Positions 20,692 to 32,509 of a DNA stretch of 64,000 bases are shown here, one piece after another. Each line of letters begins with the position of its first letter. Position 1 is the stretch's first letter. A program made the position numbers and the translations under genes. Origin of the DNA: Thermothielavioides terrestris NRRL 8126 (Eukaryota > Ascomycota > Sordariomycetes > Sordariales > Chaetomiaceae); assembly GCF_000226115.1 (NCBI RefSeq), contig NC_016462.1, forward strand, positions 2,728,001-2,792,000. Direction: 5' to 3'. The notes beneath the pieces were generated by a model, which saw only the letters and a list, made by a program, of their open reading frames with translations, did not search any database and had not been told where the DNA came from.

Positions 20692-21744
20692 ATGCCCCAT
20701 TACCGCTCCGACTCGGAGTCATCAGACTCCTCCCCGCCACGCCGCCAGCACTCCCCTCCCCGCCGGCGCTCGCCCACCCCGGGCCCGCGCCGCGCGCGCG
20801 ACCCTTCCGCAGACAGCCTTCCCCGATTGCACTACGAGCCCTACACCCCGTTCTACCCCCCGCCGCCGCCGCCACTCGCCTCGGGCGCCGCCGGCCCGGG
20901 CCCGGTTCCGGTCCCGGACCCTACCCGCCGTCCGCGCTCTACTGATCCTTACCCCACAGCAACCCGGCCAACGCTTGACCCCACCGCGATGGCGCGCCCC
21001 GGAAGCCGCGGCCGAGACCGCCTCAGCGACGCCTACAGCTCCGACTATGCCTCCTTTGACGACGACGGGCGAGACGCGCGGCACCTCCGCCCTGACCCTC
21101 GCCACCACCCCCACCCCCACCCCTACCCGTCCTCTCGATCTCGCTCCCGTTCCCGTTCCCACTCCCGTTCCCACTCCCGCTCCCCCTCCCCTTTGCACAA
21201 AGCACGCACCCTCCTCGCAACCGCCTTCACCCCCTCCGCGCCGGGCCTCGGCGCCGGCGTGCTCGGCGCCATCGTGGGCGGGCTCGCCGCGCGCGAGGCC
21301 AGCGAGGCGGTTGTCCGCCGTCGGTACCAGCACCATCATCGGCGCAATCATCAACATCAACACCGCCGCCACCAGCAGCACCGCCAGCAGCAGCATGGGC
21401 AGCACGGACATGGCGGGTATGGGCATGGCGGGTATGGCGGGAGGAGAGGGAGAGATAGGTCCATGTCCAGGTCCAGGTCTAGGTACAGGTCCATGTCCAA
21501 GTCCAGGTCCTGGAACAAGGACAAGGACAGGGACAGGGACAGGTCCAAGGAGCGGCGGCAGCTGCTCCTGTCGACGGTGGTTGGGGCAGCGGTGGGCGGG
21601 TTGGGGGCGAACGCGATTGAGCGGCGGATTGAGGAGAGGGGGAGGAGGAGGGGGGAGGGGGAAGGAGAGGGGGAGGAAAGGAGGGAGGAGAGCAGCGGTG
21701 GTGGTGCTGGTGGGAGGGCGGTCGGTGGCAGGGGGTATTATTAA
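20692..21744 (+). CDS. RS/His-rich protein with two glycine-zipper-like segments
   Basis: Single exon, 350 aa from ATG 20692 (MPHYRSDSESSDSSPPRRQH). No named function is recognised. N-terminal 130 residues are Ser/Pro/Arg-rich with polyproline; an RS/HS repeat (SRSRSRSRSHSRSHSRSPSP) follows. Two small-residue hydrophobic segments, 'GLGAGVLGAIVGGLAAREAS' and 'LLLSTVVGAAVGGLGANAIE', resemble glycine-zipper membrane segments. Between them is a His/Gln/Gly-rich stretch and a second RS block (MSRSRSRYRSMSKSRS). The tail is Arg/Gly/Glu-rich. Such architecture is common among unnamed Pezizomycotina proteins. The composition also keeps the antisense strand open over 1.1 kb, which I read as an artefact. 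Coding status is likely but not certain. Confidence 0.6.
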   Translation: MPHYRSDSESSDSSPPRRQHSPPRRRSPTPGPRRARDPSADSLPRLHYEPYTPFYPPPPPPLASGAAGPGPVPVPDPTRRPRSTDPYPTATRPTLDPTAMARPGSRGRDRLSDAYSSDYASFDDDGRDARHLRPDPRHHPHPHPYPSSRSRSRSRSHSRSHSRSPSPLHKARTLLATAFTPSAPGLGAGVLGAIVGGLAAREASEAVVRRRYQHHHRRNHQHQHRRHQQHRQQQHGQHGHGGYGHGGYGGRRGRDRSMSRSRSRYRSMSKSRSWNKDKDRDRDRSKERRQLLLSTVVGAAVGGLGANAIERRIEERGRRRGEGEGEGEERREESSGGGAGGRAVGGRGYY

Positions 21745-22920
21745 CGGGACTGTTTCTGTCTTCGTCGCTTGTCTATCTGTCTGGGTGTCTGAGGACGTAA
21801 CACGGCAGAGGGAAGAAGGCCGGGGGAAGTTTTTTTCTGGTCTGGCCGGGTTGGCAGTGTAACAGAGCCGTGGGAGGGAGGGGGGGGGGCTGCAGGGAGG
21901 CATTTGTTTACGTTGCTGTTGGTAACGACCGTGAAATTGGGTAACGACTTATAATGTGGCATGTCCGATTTGTTCGCTTTGGAGCGCTGGGACAGGAATA
22001 TGAATACCTTTTTGCCCATGGCGCACTCTGATGTGGGATCCGGAGGCGGATATGGGAAGCCGCAGATTGACCGTTCGAGCAGCTTGCGGCGATAGTTACA
22101 CAGAGAAGAAGCCTTAGCATCGCAGGACTATCTAGCCAGCGTGGCGAGTGAAGGGGCCCTCTGCATCTATGGATACCGCCGTCGTATAAAGAATCCGTAT
22201 CTTAGCACTCCCCCTCTCTTGCCGTTGCCGCAGCCTGCCCTCCGGTCATGTCGCTCTCCCAAGCCAGGATCCATGACAGAGCCGAACGTTATGCTCACAT
22301 TGTCTGCGCTACCCACACATAGTCCGTACATGCACATACAAACCCTACAAACCGGCCGCCTAGCCACAAAATATGCGCCCCGTGATATCGCGCAACGCCG
22401 GTCTCTGCCAGCCCAACCAAAGCGGGTATCATCCACGCCTCCGATACCGCCTGAAACGCCGGGAGCTATGCCTGGGGCCCACGACCGAAATTCCCCAAAC
22501 CTGATGAACTCCACGCCCAAAGAAAGTTAGAAACCCGTAGAAGGCGCCCCCCTTATCCCAGGTGAGCAAGCCGGCTATAATTCGGGCGGTCCATCACCTG
22601 ATATCATCCTCGAGTCGCAGGAAACAAAGGGGACCACTGAATGATCCTTAAAGCCTGCCACAATTGCTGACCCCTGAGGCAGGAAACAAACGGCCAAAGC
22701 GGCCTGCGTGGGTCCAATCGGCCGAAAGGCGCCGACCCTCTCTCAGTGAGGCCGAAAACAAGGGCCAAATGGGACTGGAACTGATGTAGCCGAGAGAAAC
22801 CGAGAAAAAGTCAAAGTGAAGCCCAGTTGTAAACACTCAAACAGGCATGTGTTCGTAAACCACACTCGCCGGAACGCCCCGGCATGCCCTCGCAACCGGA
22901 ACATGATTCCATCTTGCGAG
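21745..22920. other. Convergent spacer, 1.2 kb, no gene seen
   Basis: 3' sequences of the RS-rich gene (plus) and of the large unknown gene (minus). A G-run of 9 lies near 21881-21889. No supported coding region. Confidence 0.35.
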
Positions 22921-25859
22921 CTAGATGTCGGCCGGATCCATTTTGCACACAGCGTGCGACTTGCTCCTCCGGAGCTGGCCCGCGGCAGCAGCGGTCCCCC
23001 AGCGGTCATCGCCGGCCTGCCCGGGGCTTCTGCCGTTGCGCAGCGGCGAAGTAACCGCAGACGGCGCCGCAGCGCCCTGCTGGTGCTGCTGGTGCGGCTG
23101 CTGTTGCTGCTGCTCGTGGTGCTGCTGCTGCTCCTCGCGTGCGTGCATGCGATCGCGCTGGATGGCGGCTTTGAAGAAGCCGATGATCTCGGCTAGCTTG
23201 ATCTGCTGCTCGTCCCGGCAGCCGAGGATGTTGAACAGGCTCTGCGAGTCGAGCAGCTGCTTGGCGATGACGGTGTCGGGCTGGCAGAAGGTGCGGATAC
23301 GCAAGACGCGCGCGTTGGCCTTGGCCGTGTCGATGATGCCGAGGATGGCCGTCGTGGTGGCGGCGCGCGAGTAGAACATGAAGTCGTTGACGTGCATGCG
23401 CACCAGGTCGAGCTGCGTCTCCAGATCGTAGCGGAAGCCGACCACCTTGGGCCGGCCCTTGCGCTGCCAGTCATCGGCCACCTTCTTGAGCTTGTCGGCC
23501 TCGAGCCGGCCGTTGTTGAACTGCGTCGTGATGTACTCGTTGAGCGCCGAGGTCAGGGCGAACTCCAGCTCGCAATACAGCAGGCTCTGCTCGCGCGGGC
23601 TGAGCGAGATAGCGAGCTGCCGCGACGTGGGGCGGCTTTCGTCCGACTCGCGAGACTTGCGTTGGGCTCGGTTGTCGTGGCTTGCCTCGATCTGAAGGAG
23701 GAGTGTTAGTCGTTTTGCCCTCCACAAAAGAGGAAGACTTCTGCCAGACTACTTGCCATCTCCTTTGCTTTCTTGACCAAATTACCGAGGAAACCGCCAG
23801 CTCGGTTCGGCGAGGTAGTTGCCGGTTCGCGCTTCGACGTATTCTCGAGCCATCCGCCCTCCCCGATGAGGGTCTTGGAGGCCTTTCTAACCGTTGGTGC
23901 CTCCTTCATGAGCGGTGCCAAGGGAGTATAGGAGGCGCGCTGTCCTCCGCTGGAGCCTTCTCCCAAGGTTCCATACTGCGCCGATTCGGTCGAATCCTTG
24001 TCCGAGCCGCGGACCGAGTTCTTCTGCTCGGTGTACTCTTGGAGAATGCTGACATTCTTGGCTTCGTTCTCCTTTTGAATGCGGAGAGGGCTGACGCAGG
24101 AGGGGTACCGCTCTCCGGCCGAATCCTGAGAATAATGCGACGAGGAATCGTCGGCCAGGGCGAAGCGGTGAGGCTGACGCACGGGAGAGGGGTCTCGCTC
24201 GAGCGGACGATGAACGACTATTGCAGGCTGTCGACCAGCCCGGTCGGCGGCCAGTTTGGCGTAGGCTCGAGCGCGATCAGTGTCAATTGGCGCCGGGGGG
24301 CTTCTAATTCCGCGTCCGGCCGAGCGGGTCGGTGAGCCATGGGCTGCCGGTGCGTTCCAATCGAATCTAGTCTCCTGTCGCTTGCTCGAAGATGCGCTCG
24401 TCGCAATGTCGCCCCGCAAGCCCTGGACGGTGCGCTGGCTCTCGGGAGTCTTGACTGGGAGGGCTTTTTTGGCCGGCGAACGAGAGCGCTGCGGGCGAGG
24501 GTGAGTTGCAACGTCCTGCGGCATCTTTGCCGGGGACCGAGCCCGGAGGCTTCGTGCCGGATTGTTCTCCATCGATTCGTCGTCGTCTTGCGAGGACAGT
24601 CTGAGGATGGTGAGCGGAGAGTTCCTGGGCAGGCGTGCGATTTAGAAAGAAGCACTTACGCAGCTGTCAGTTTATCCACCTGCGAATCGGTCAGACTAAG
24701 CTGCAGGTAGACGCCTTTTTCGCGACGAGGCGACGGTGAGCGCTCTCGCATGGAGGTCGAAAGTGGAATGAAGTTGCCGAGAATTGCAGAGTCGTCCGGT
24801 GCTCGGCGGTGGCCTTGATGCGAGTTGCCCGAGTCGCCCAAGTTGCCCGAGTTGCCCAAGTTGGCTGAGTCGCTCTCACGTCGCGGACTTTCCGGAGGAG
24901 TGCTTGGTTCAAACTCAAACCGATGGGATGACGACTTTGGAATATTGGCAGCGAGCTTCGCGTGCTTCCTGGCCCAGTTGGCGGTGCGAACGGCTTTGTC
25001 GTATTCCTCTGCCATGGCAAATCAAGGTAAGTCAGAAAGTGGCTCCCAGGATATGCAGGAAGGAGGGAAGGATGGGCGGGCGAGTGAGAACACACCAGCG
25101 GCGCACGCATTTGTTTCCCGGGCCACAGATGAGGCCGGCTCGATATCTGGGGTTTTGACTTCCATCCGATCAGCCCAAGTCAGCACATTAGCTATTTAAC
25201 GAAAGGTATGAACGCAGCGAATGGGCAGAGGCCGAGCAACTCTCACGGGCCTCGACCTCCAACCCTGCACTCGTCCGCGATCTCAGGAGAGAGGGCCCGA
25301 TGTTGCCCGGGGGTCGCGTACCGTTCTCGCCTTCCACCTCATCCCTTGCGGAACCGTTCGAAGCATGGGAGCTTGACTCCGGGATCTGGGAAGCCGTAGG
25401 CTTGAGAAGTTGCGGTTTCGTACCTGTGTGGCCGTTAGGCGTCTCCAAGTCCCCGTCTGGCTTGAACACAATGCGAGGTCGTGGCATGTGGCCGGCCACA
25501 ATACCGGTACGTTCATGCCAGCAAGACAAATAGAAAAGGGAGACCAGCTGTTCGTATTCCGCATTGAACCGCACCCGCGGACCGGCGACCGGCGACGGGC
25601 CGCTGCGCGCCTGAGCTCAGTACATCGCCCGACTGCAGGTGCGGTGCCGAAGCTGGCGCGGCGATGCGAAGGAACAAGACGAAGAACTGAACTCACCATC
25701 GTCTGCTTGCTTGGCCTCTTCCCGACGAACTGGCGCCGGACTGCTTCCCACCGTCACGACCTGGGCCCGTCCGGACGAAACGACCACCTGCCTCGCAACG
25801 CCGACCTCATGGACCTCATGGTCCTCATCGGCCCACGGGGGCGAATCGGCCGGTTCCAT
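22921..25859 (-). CDS. Large fungal protein of unknown function
   Basis: Proposed exons on the minus strand: 25859-25697, 25615-25247, 25158-25096, 25008-24660, 24600-23739 and 23691-22921, about 858 aa, phases consistent. The exon 2 acceptor (GAG) and the exon 5 donor (GTCTTC, 47-nt intron with an ACTAAC branch) are weak guesses; the others have good signals. The N-terminal two thirds are disordered: acidic start (MEPADSPPWADEDHEVHEVG), 'GHMPRPRIVFKPDGDLETP', 'EEYDKAVRTANWARKHAKLA', a short LGNSGNLGDSG repeat, and two 'RSRSPAKK' / 'ARSPAK' basic motifs. The C-terminal 200 residues form a compact, probably conserved domain ('LLYCELEFALTSALNEYITT', 'GFRYDLETQLDLVRMHVNDF', 'QSLFNILGCRDEQQIKLAEI'), then a Gln/His tract and a basic tail. 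No function is assigned. Confidence 0.6.
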
Positions 25860-28409
25860 CCTGCCGCCTTCTGGGAGGCTTTTGATGAAGGCGAAGCTGA
25901 TCAAAGATCAGAATGAAGGATCGAAGTCTTTAAGGTCGCGATGGGCTTTGTCCGACGCCAGGAGTGCAGGATGCGGCGGTCTTGTTGTCTGCGACGGCGC
26001 GATCGCTTTTGCAACAAGTGCGAAGAATAACTCGACGTGTTTTTTGGGAGCACGACAGCGGGAAGTATGCCTCGCAGCTGAGGGGTTTCCATGGCGACAT
26101 CGTCGTGCACTGGGACCCGCAATAGATTAGGCCGCGATGGCTCTCGCCCGCCCGCTCTCGGCGCTCGATGCCGCCGCCGAGCATGACCGGTTCGGCGGAA
26201 CAGGGAAAGAAAACGGGGCTTCTCTCGGGTCACCTCTCGGGGCACCTCTCGGGGCACCTCTCCGGGCCTCTCTCGGTGCTGCCCGTAACTGAACCGGAGA
26301 CGAGAATACCGGGACGTCAACATGCCCTCCTCCACCCCTCCCCCTCCTCCGAGCAAGCCAAGAACAAAGGCCGCGCTGTGAGTGCTGAGTGCGACACAGC
26401 ACTACACCTTGGGCTGCACAGCAATGCCCCCTGGACTCAGGGGACGAGGACGGGACAACGACGCCGCCATCCAAGCCAGCCTTTCTCTTTACCGGCTCCA
26501 TTGTCCCATTGCTGAGGAGGAAATTTACTGAGACAGGGAGGTAAGCAGCCAGAGCCACCACCTGTTGAGTCATCGGTCGAGGAAAATGGGGGACCCGGAA
26601 ACGTGGCTACCTAAGGGAGGCAGGCGCTCGGGACGATGGCCGCCCAAAAGAGAAGGAACGATGTTTCTCGTCGCCACCGTCGCCGTCGTTGCCGCCATTC
26701 CAAGCTGATTGATCCTTGAACGGGGCAGGAGCGGCTGCTGATCCTCAGGCCGATTCAACCCGGAAGAGCGGCCGGCCAGCGGCGGTCATGGCGTTGCATT
26801 CCATTCCGCGGCGAGCTTGTGGTCGAACCATGGAAAAGAAAAAAAGAGGGAATGAGGGAATGGCACGGAGCCTCGACCGAGATGCCAAGCGTTGCGGCCG
26901 GAACGGATCCTCCATCCTGCCACGGCAAAACCGGACATTCCCAACCACTTTGGCAACGGCGTCCCTCCGGCCTTGCTGGTCCTTATTCTCTCGGACCTCG
27001 CTGGGTAAACCTGTTACCGTGTGGCAACGTCGCCCAGCATGAAGAAGAAGCCATCGGTGGCACACCCGGTGATACACGTGCGACCGAGTTCCAGCGTGGA
27101 GCAAGTCCATTCGTTCAACCCATATCCTCCACACACCACAGAGCTAGTCGACGGGCAGCGTCGAACCCCCCCGGGGTTGCCTGTGGACAACTTCCCCCTG
27201 GACGCAGGCAACGCAAAAGAGTGGAGCATGGCCGGACCAGCCCCATGTGGATGAAGGTTGCGAGACGGTGAAGGAGAGGCAAGGGGAGTGGAGTGGGCAG
27301 CAGTTCTGAGACTCACGCCTCACTCCGTTCAATCCGGCGAAGAGCGCATCGCATCGAATTCGGCCTCGCTAGCTGCCCCCTGAGCGCCGGAACCACTCGA
27401 CGACTGCCAAGACTGATCGATGCCTGGCAAAACGCAGACCCGCGTTGCGAAGGGCAAGCCGCTCGTCGTTGCCATGCGGCTCCTCCCACGGACCGGTTCG
27501 GAGACCAGGCATGCAAGATGGGACGATCGACCAAGGGAACCTGCGGAACCCTGCGCGCGCCGGCTGGCGGGTACGGCTGCGCTACAGCACAGTGACGCGA
27601 AGTCGGCAACAGAGCCGGCCCAATCCCAGCTGTGAAGGCCTGAAGGTTGTCGTCTCTGAGGCTGACGGCCGCGCTGTGGAGCGCTCCCAAACCCCGGTCC
27701 AAACCCGGCGCGTACTCTTCATTCCCGAGACCTCAGCCGTGGCGACCCCACAACGGCCCCGCTACCCAATCCCGTGGTTAAGTCCCGAGGCTTCCCCCTC
27801 ACTCCCTCGAGCCAGCAGACTCGCGGTGATGACCGCGGTGCGAGTGTCCAAGGCCAGCAATCTTGCTGATACGCAGTCGTGTGTCGCAACGGCCGCGGCT
27901 GGCCGCCCGACAGCATGCCCAAGGGATCCCCCCCCCTTTCCCCACATGGGAGTACTCCGTAGCTCGTTGCTTGCCTTGCGTGTCCTCCCTCGCCCGCCAG
28001 CCGCTCACCTCGCCCGAACAGGCCCCATGTATGGTGAACGCTGGTCTTCGCTTTCGCCTTTTTGGTGTTCAAGCCCGAGCCTGGACCCCAGCCCATGGAT
28101 GTTCCCGAACTCGTTGCCGCGCTGCTGGGTTATGCCATCCCCACGCGCGTTGGCTATCGGGCGATCTGATTGATGGCTTTCTTTTGTGCGCTTTCTCCGT
28201 CCAGCGTAGTCTTGGGTTCCTTCGGATGTAGAGCCCGCCGGTGTTCAAATATCTTGCCGGACCTCCCAAGCTTTCTGACCGTCTGACCTGCCAGCCCGTT
28301 CAACCCTTCGTTCTCCTGTGCGTCTTGAGATACCCCCGGACCGCTGTTGTTTTTCTCCATTGTTTTGTTTTCGCATTCCACTCTTCTTCGTTCGGATACC
28401 CAGAAAAAC
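25860..28409. promoter_or_regulatory. 2.5-kb divergent intergenic region, unknown gene / FAD monooxygenase
   Basis: No protein gene is supported; short frames here lack conserved content and run over one another on both strands. It holds a 12-bp tandem repeat at 26222-26270 and an AGTACTCCGTAG motif at 27951. Both flanking genes start away from this region, so it should carry two promoters. Confidence 0.35.
26222..26270. repeat. 12-bp tandem repeat, about four units
   Basis: Units are CTCTCGGGTCAC, CTCTCGGGGCAC twice, then a decayed CTCTCCGGGC. It lies about 360 bp upstream of the start of the large unknown gene. Confidence 0.8.
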
Positions 28410-30516
28410 ATGGGCACGCCTGCCGAGAGGCATCCCAGCCCTAGCCACTATGACATTGGTAAGTGAGCTCAGCAAGCACCAGTCCATCCCGGTCCACGAA
28501 CAGACTGTTGACCTGCCGCAGTCATTGTCGGCGCTGGCCCAGTCGGCCTGATGCTGTCGACCTGCTTGGCGAGATGGGGGTACAAGATCAAGCACATCGA
28601 CAACAGAGCGGAGCCGACCCCAACCGGCCGGGCTGACGGGATCCAGCCCCGTTCGCTCGACCTGCTCCGGAACATGGGGCTCAAATCCGCCATCATGGCC
28701 CACAAGCCCGCCCGTGTCTACGAAGTTGCCTTCTGGGACCCGCCAAAGGGCGGCAAGGGCATTGTCCGGACCGGCACATGGGCCAGCTGCCCCAGCTTCA
28801 TCGACGCCAGATACCCCTTCACCACCCTTCTTCACCAGGGTCTGATCGAGCGTGTCTTCATCGGTGACCTCGAGAAAAACGGCGTCAAGATCCAGCGGCC
28901 GTGGACCATCAAAGGCTTCACTTCCAACGAGAAGGACGACCCCGAATACCCCGTCACGGTGCACTTGGAGCACGTTGATGGCACTGCTAAGGAGACGGTC
29001 AAGGCGAAGTATCTATTCGGCGGCGAGGGGGCGAAGTCATTCATCCGCGACCAGCTGAAGATTGGCATCAAGCACAAGGACCCCATCGCCTATGTGTGGG
29101 GTGTCATGGATGGCGTTGTGAAGACGGATTTCCCCGATATCAAGGTGCGTAGACACCTGTGTTCCATGCAAGAGGTGGCTGCTGACGCTGCCGCAGATGA
29201 AATGCACCATCCATTCCGAGCACGGCTCCATCATGGTTATCCCCCGCGAGAACAACATGGTCCGCCTCTACATCCAGCTCGCCTCCTCGACCGACCCCGA
29301 CTTCAACCCCCGGAAGACAGCAAGTGCCGAGGAAGTCCAGGCTTCGGCCAAGCGCATCCTGCAGCCCTACTCCATCGAGTGGGAGCGGGTCGAATGGTAC
29401 TCGGTTTACCCCATCGGCCAGGGCATCGCTGATAAGTATACGCTGGACCACCGCGTCTTCCTGGGCGGTGATGCCTGCCACACCCATAGCGTGAGTTTCT
29501 CGACCGTCTTTCTAACCGCGAACGTCCCGTGAATGTGGAGCTAACACCATGTCTCCCAGCCCAAAGCCGGCCAGGGCATGAACACCGCGTTCCTGGACGC
29601 GCTGAACTTGGCCTGGAAGATCCACGCCGTCGAGGCCGGTTTTGCCAACCGCAGCCTTCTCGAGACATACGAGCCCGAACGCAAGGACGTGGCCGAGGCG
29701 CTGTTGGCCTTCGACAACAAGTATGCGAAGCTCTTCTCGGAGCGCCCGCCCGCTGCCAACGAGGTGGCTGCCGCCTCCGCCGGCGCCAAGGCCGGCCAGG
29801 AAGAGAACGAGTTCATCAGGACGTTCAAGGAGTCGTGCGAGTTCACCAGCGGCTACGGCGTCTTCTACAAGCCCAACGCGCTCAACTGGTCGCCATCGCA
29901 CCCGGCCCAGTCTCGCGTCGTGCACCCCAAGGGCACCAAGCTGGTGCCCGGGCGCCTGTTCATCAACGCCGACGTCACCCGCGTCGTCGACGCCAACGTG
30001 GTCCACCTCGAGCAGGAGGTCCCGCTGAACGGCGCCTTCCGCATCTTCGTCTTCGCCGGCAAGCCCAGCGTCACCGCCCAGGCCCTGCGCGACCTCGCCG
30101 CCAACATGGCCAAGAAGAACTCCTTCTACACCGCCTACGCCCGCCCGGACGCCGACCGCGTCAGCCACCACGAGCGCCACAGCCCGCACTCGCACTTCTT
30201 CACCCTCTGCACCGTCTTCGCCGCCCCGCACCCCTCCGTCGAGATCGCCCGCGACCTACCGCCCCTGCTGGCCCGCTACCGCGACCACGTCTACGCCGAC
30301 GACCGCTGGGACCGCCGCGTGCCCGACGCCGCCGCCTGCGCGCACGCCAAGATGGGCCTCGACCAGGACCGCGGCGGCGTCGTCGTCGTCCGCCCCGACG
30401 GGTACGTCGGCATTGTCGTCGCGCTGGCCGAGGGCAGCGCCACTGTCGACGCGCTCAACGCGTACTTTGGCGCGTTCTGCTCCAGGAAGCTTGGTGAGGC
30501 GCAGGCGATGCTTTGA
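28410..30516 (+). CDS. Phenol 2-monooxygenase-type FAD-dependent aromatic hydroxylase
   Basis: Exons 28410-28458, 28522-29144, 29197-29490 and 29560-30516, giving 640 aa, phases consistent. The start ATG at 28410 gives [15 protein letters not shown]; the first splice builds the dinucleotide fold '[15 protein letters not shown]' (GxGxxG at 20-25). Further motifs: '[18 protein letters not shown]', and the FAD-binding '[19 protein letters not shown]' made across the exon 3-4 junction. The last 200 residues form the thioredoxin-like C-terminal domain of phenol hydroxylases ('[20 protein letters not shown]', '[15 protein letters not shown]'). Family members hydroxylate phenols to catechols using NADPH and O2; the substrate here is unknown. 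No ring-cleavage enzyme or transporter lies beside it. Confidence 0.87.
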
Positions 30517-30532
30517 GGTTGGGATGGGCTGC

Positions 30533-30716
30533 GCGTGGAAGGGAAATGGATGGATGGAGGAATGGAGTAATGGGTTAATGATGGTGATGGTGATGGAGGG
30601 ATGGAGGGATGGGGTAATGGGGTAGTGATGATGATGGGCTGGATGGATGGAGGGATGGGTAAAGCTGATGATGATGATGATGAGGGGTTGGATAGATGGA
30701 TGGATGAATGACTGCA
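30533..30716. repeat. GGAT/GAT-rich microsatellite just downstream of the monooxygenase
   Basis: The sequence is dominated by GGAT, GATG and GAT units (e.g. GATGGATGGAGGAATGG, GATGATGATGATGAT). It begins about 20 bp after the stop codon, so it is probably in the 3' UTR. Confidence 0.8.
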
Positions 30717-32509
30717 TGCATGACCTCTGCATATTGTAATTTCTTACTGTGTAGGCTGCAGACAGTGTCTGGACTTCCCGCTGAGATAGATAGACCGACA
30801 GGGCGGACGCGGGGAAAGCCGTGTCTTTTCTTGTCTTTGAACTGTAGATATATACCAGAAGAGCGTGTATATAGATCAGTTGTTAAGTCAGTCAATTGTC
30901 ATTCATTCACCTAACTTCCCTTTCCGTGAGTCTGCGGCTGGTGAACTATGTTCAGTCGCCCTGGGGATGGATGATCCTGGCTGTATGTTTGGTGTTTGCA
31001 AACCACAATGTAACAATGTAACACCAACTTGACTCAGGCTGTCCTACCGTCGTCAAGTCCTATTCCTTAACTCCTGCTAGTGCTATCTTGGCCAAGGGCT
31101 TACACGGATTTTTTTTCTCCTTATGTATGTATGCATACCCCTTTCGCCACACCCGCTCGCAGTCTCGATTCAGATAGACCTTACCCTCGAACCTTACCCT
31201 CCCCAACACCTTAAAACTACCTAACCTCCCCAATTCCGATTTCCGGTTATGGGATAGATAGATAACGCGCTGGTTGACTGTGCTTCTGCTTGTCTACTAT
31301 ATACATTCCCACAGAAGCGTTCGTTACAGACCGATTTCTGTCAGCAGGAACGGTGCTGTTTACCTCCCTACCTATCAAGGGGAGAGAGCCTAGGAAGATG
31401 CCCTGTCTGACTGACGCGAAAGAGCTGGTGGTGGTGAGGGTGAGTGAGGGTGAGAAGAGATTTGAGCACACATCCAAATGCAAACTCAGTCTTCACTCAT
31501 CACAACTACGGCTTCACGAACTCACACTTCACTACCACCACACACACCCCCAGACATACTGCTGTTCAATCCAAACTACACTAAAAGAACTGGAACTCCA
31601 TTCACGCAAGACAAGACCAAGGTAAGATTCAAACGGCAAGGAGAAGTGAGGTAAAAGATAAAGGTAAGGTCTCAACAAACTAACAAGAATCCACGTATAT
31701 GAGAGGCCTCGCCCGCAACCGTGACCGGCACCGCAATCGCAACTTGGAACTGGAAACCTAGTTGAACCAAAAAGGAATCTGCTGCTGCAAAGAAACGAGA
31801 CCCTGCCCGAGAGCCAGCCCGAGACCCTGCCTGCCAGCGTTTCTTTTCTGCCCGATCGTCTCTCCACCTCTTCACCTGCCTGTCCGTCCGTCCGTCCGTC
31901 TGCCAAACCGTCCATGATCCCCCTTCCCGAACCTCTCCATGCGCCGGATATACCACGCCAGATATACCATGTAACCGTGCAGATGCAACGTGTGTTTGTG
32001 CGTGCGAGTAATCGAGCAGAGAGAGACTCCCAGTAAATAAACAGAGCATGTGTATCACAACAAGATTGAGACGGAGAAACAAAACAAACATCCCAACACG
32101 AACGATGCTGCCCACCGCCCACCGCCCGAATCGGTATCTCTTGTTCTAAGCAAATAATAAACTGCATAGGTCATTCGCTGGCCACTTTGCCCGTGCTTTA
32201 GGCTCCCTGTGGTCAGGGGTCAGTGCTGCATCCATCAACTCCCGTTCCCTTCTTCGTTCCCGCCGACAAGAAGGGCGACAAATACCCCGAATGCACTCGC
32301 TGGCTCGCAAAGGAACACTAAAAAACAAGAGGCGGCGGAAAAACAATATAGAGAAACAAAATTGGCTTGATGGGATCAAAGGAGACATGCATGTAAAAGC
32401 CAAGTAAATAGCACCAAATGCAGTCCAACATGAGCATGCTCGTAGCCCCAGCCCAGGATTGTATCATCATTCATAACCCTGCCTTATTGCCCCCGCCTCC
32501 TACCATCGC
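30717..32509. other. 1.8-kb convergent spacer, no gene seen
   Basis: Lower GC than the genes. It includes a (GTCC)n microsatellite at 31881-31902. No conserved coding stretch was recognised on either strand. It probably contains the long 3' UTR of the minus-strand regulator. Confidence 0.35.
31881..31902. repeat. GTCC tetranucleotide microsatellite
   Basis: TGTCCGTCCGTCCGTCCGTC: about five perfect tetranucleotide units. Confidence 0.85.

Noticed and set aside
20722..21903. A 393-codon open frame antisense to the RS/His-rich gene
   Set aside because: It is the complement of Ser/Arg/Pro-rich low-complexity codons and reads as Pro/Arg/Gly/Val repeats with no domain; the sense frame has an ATG start and ordered segments.
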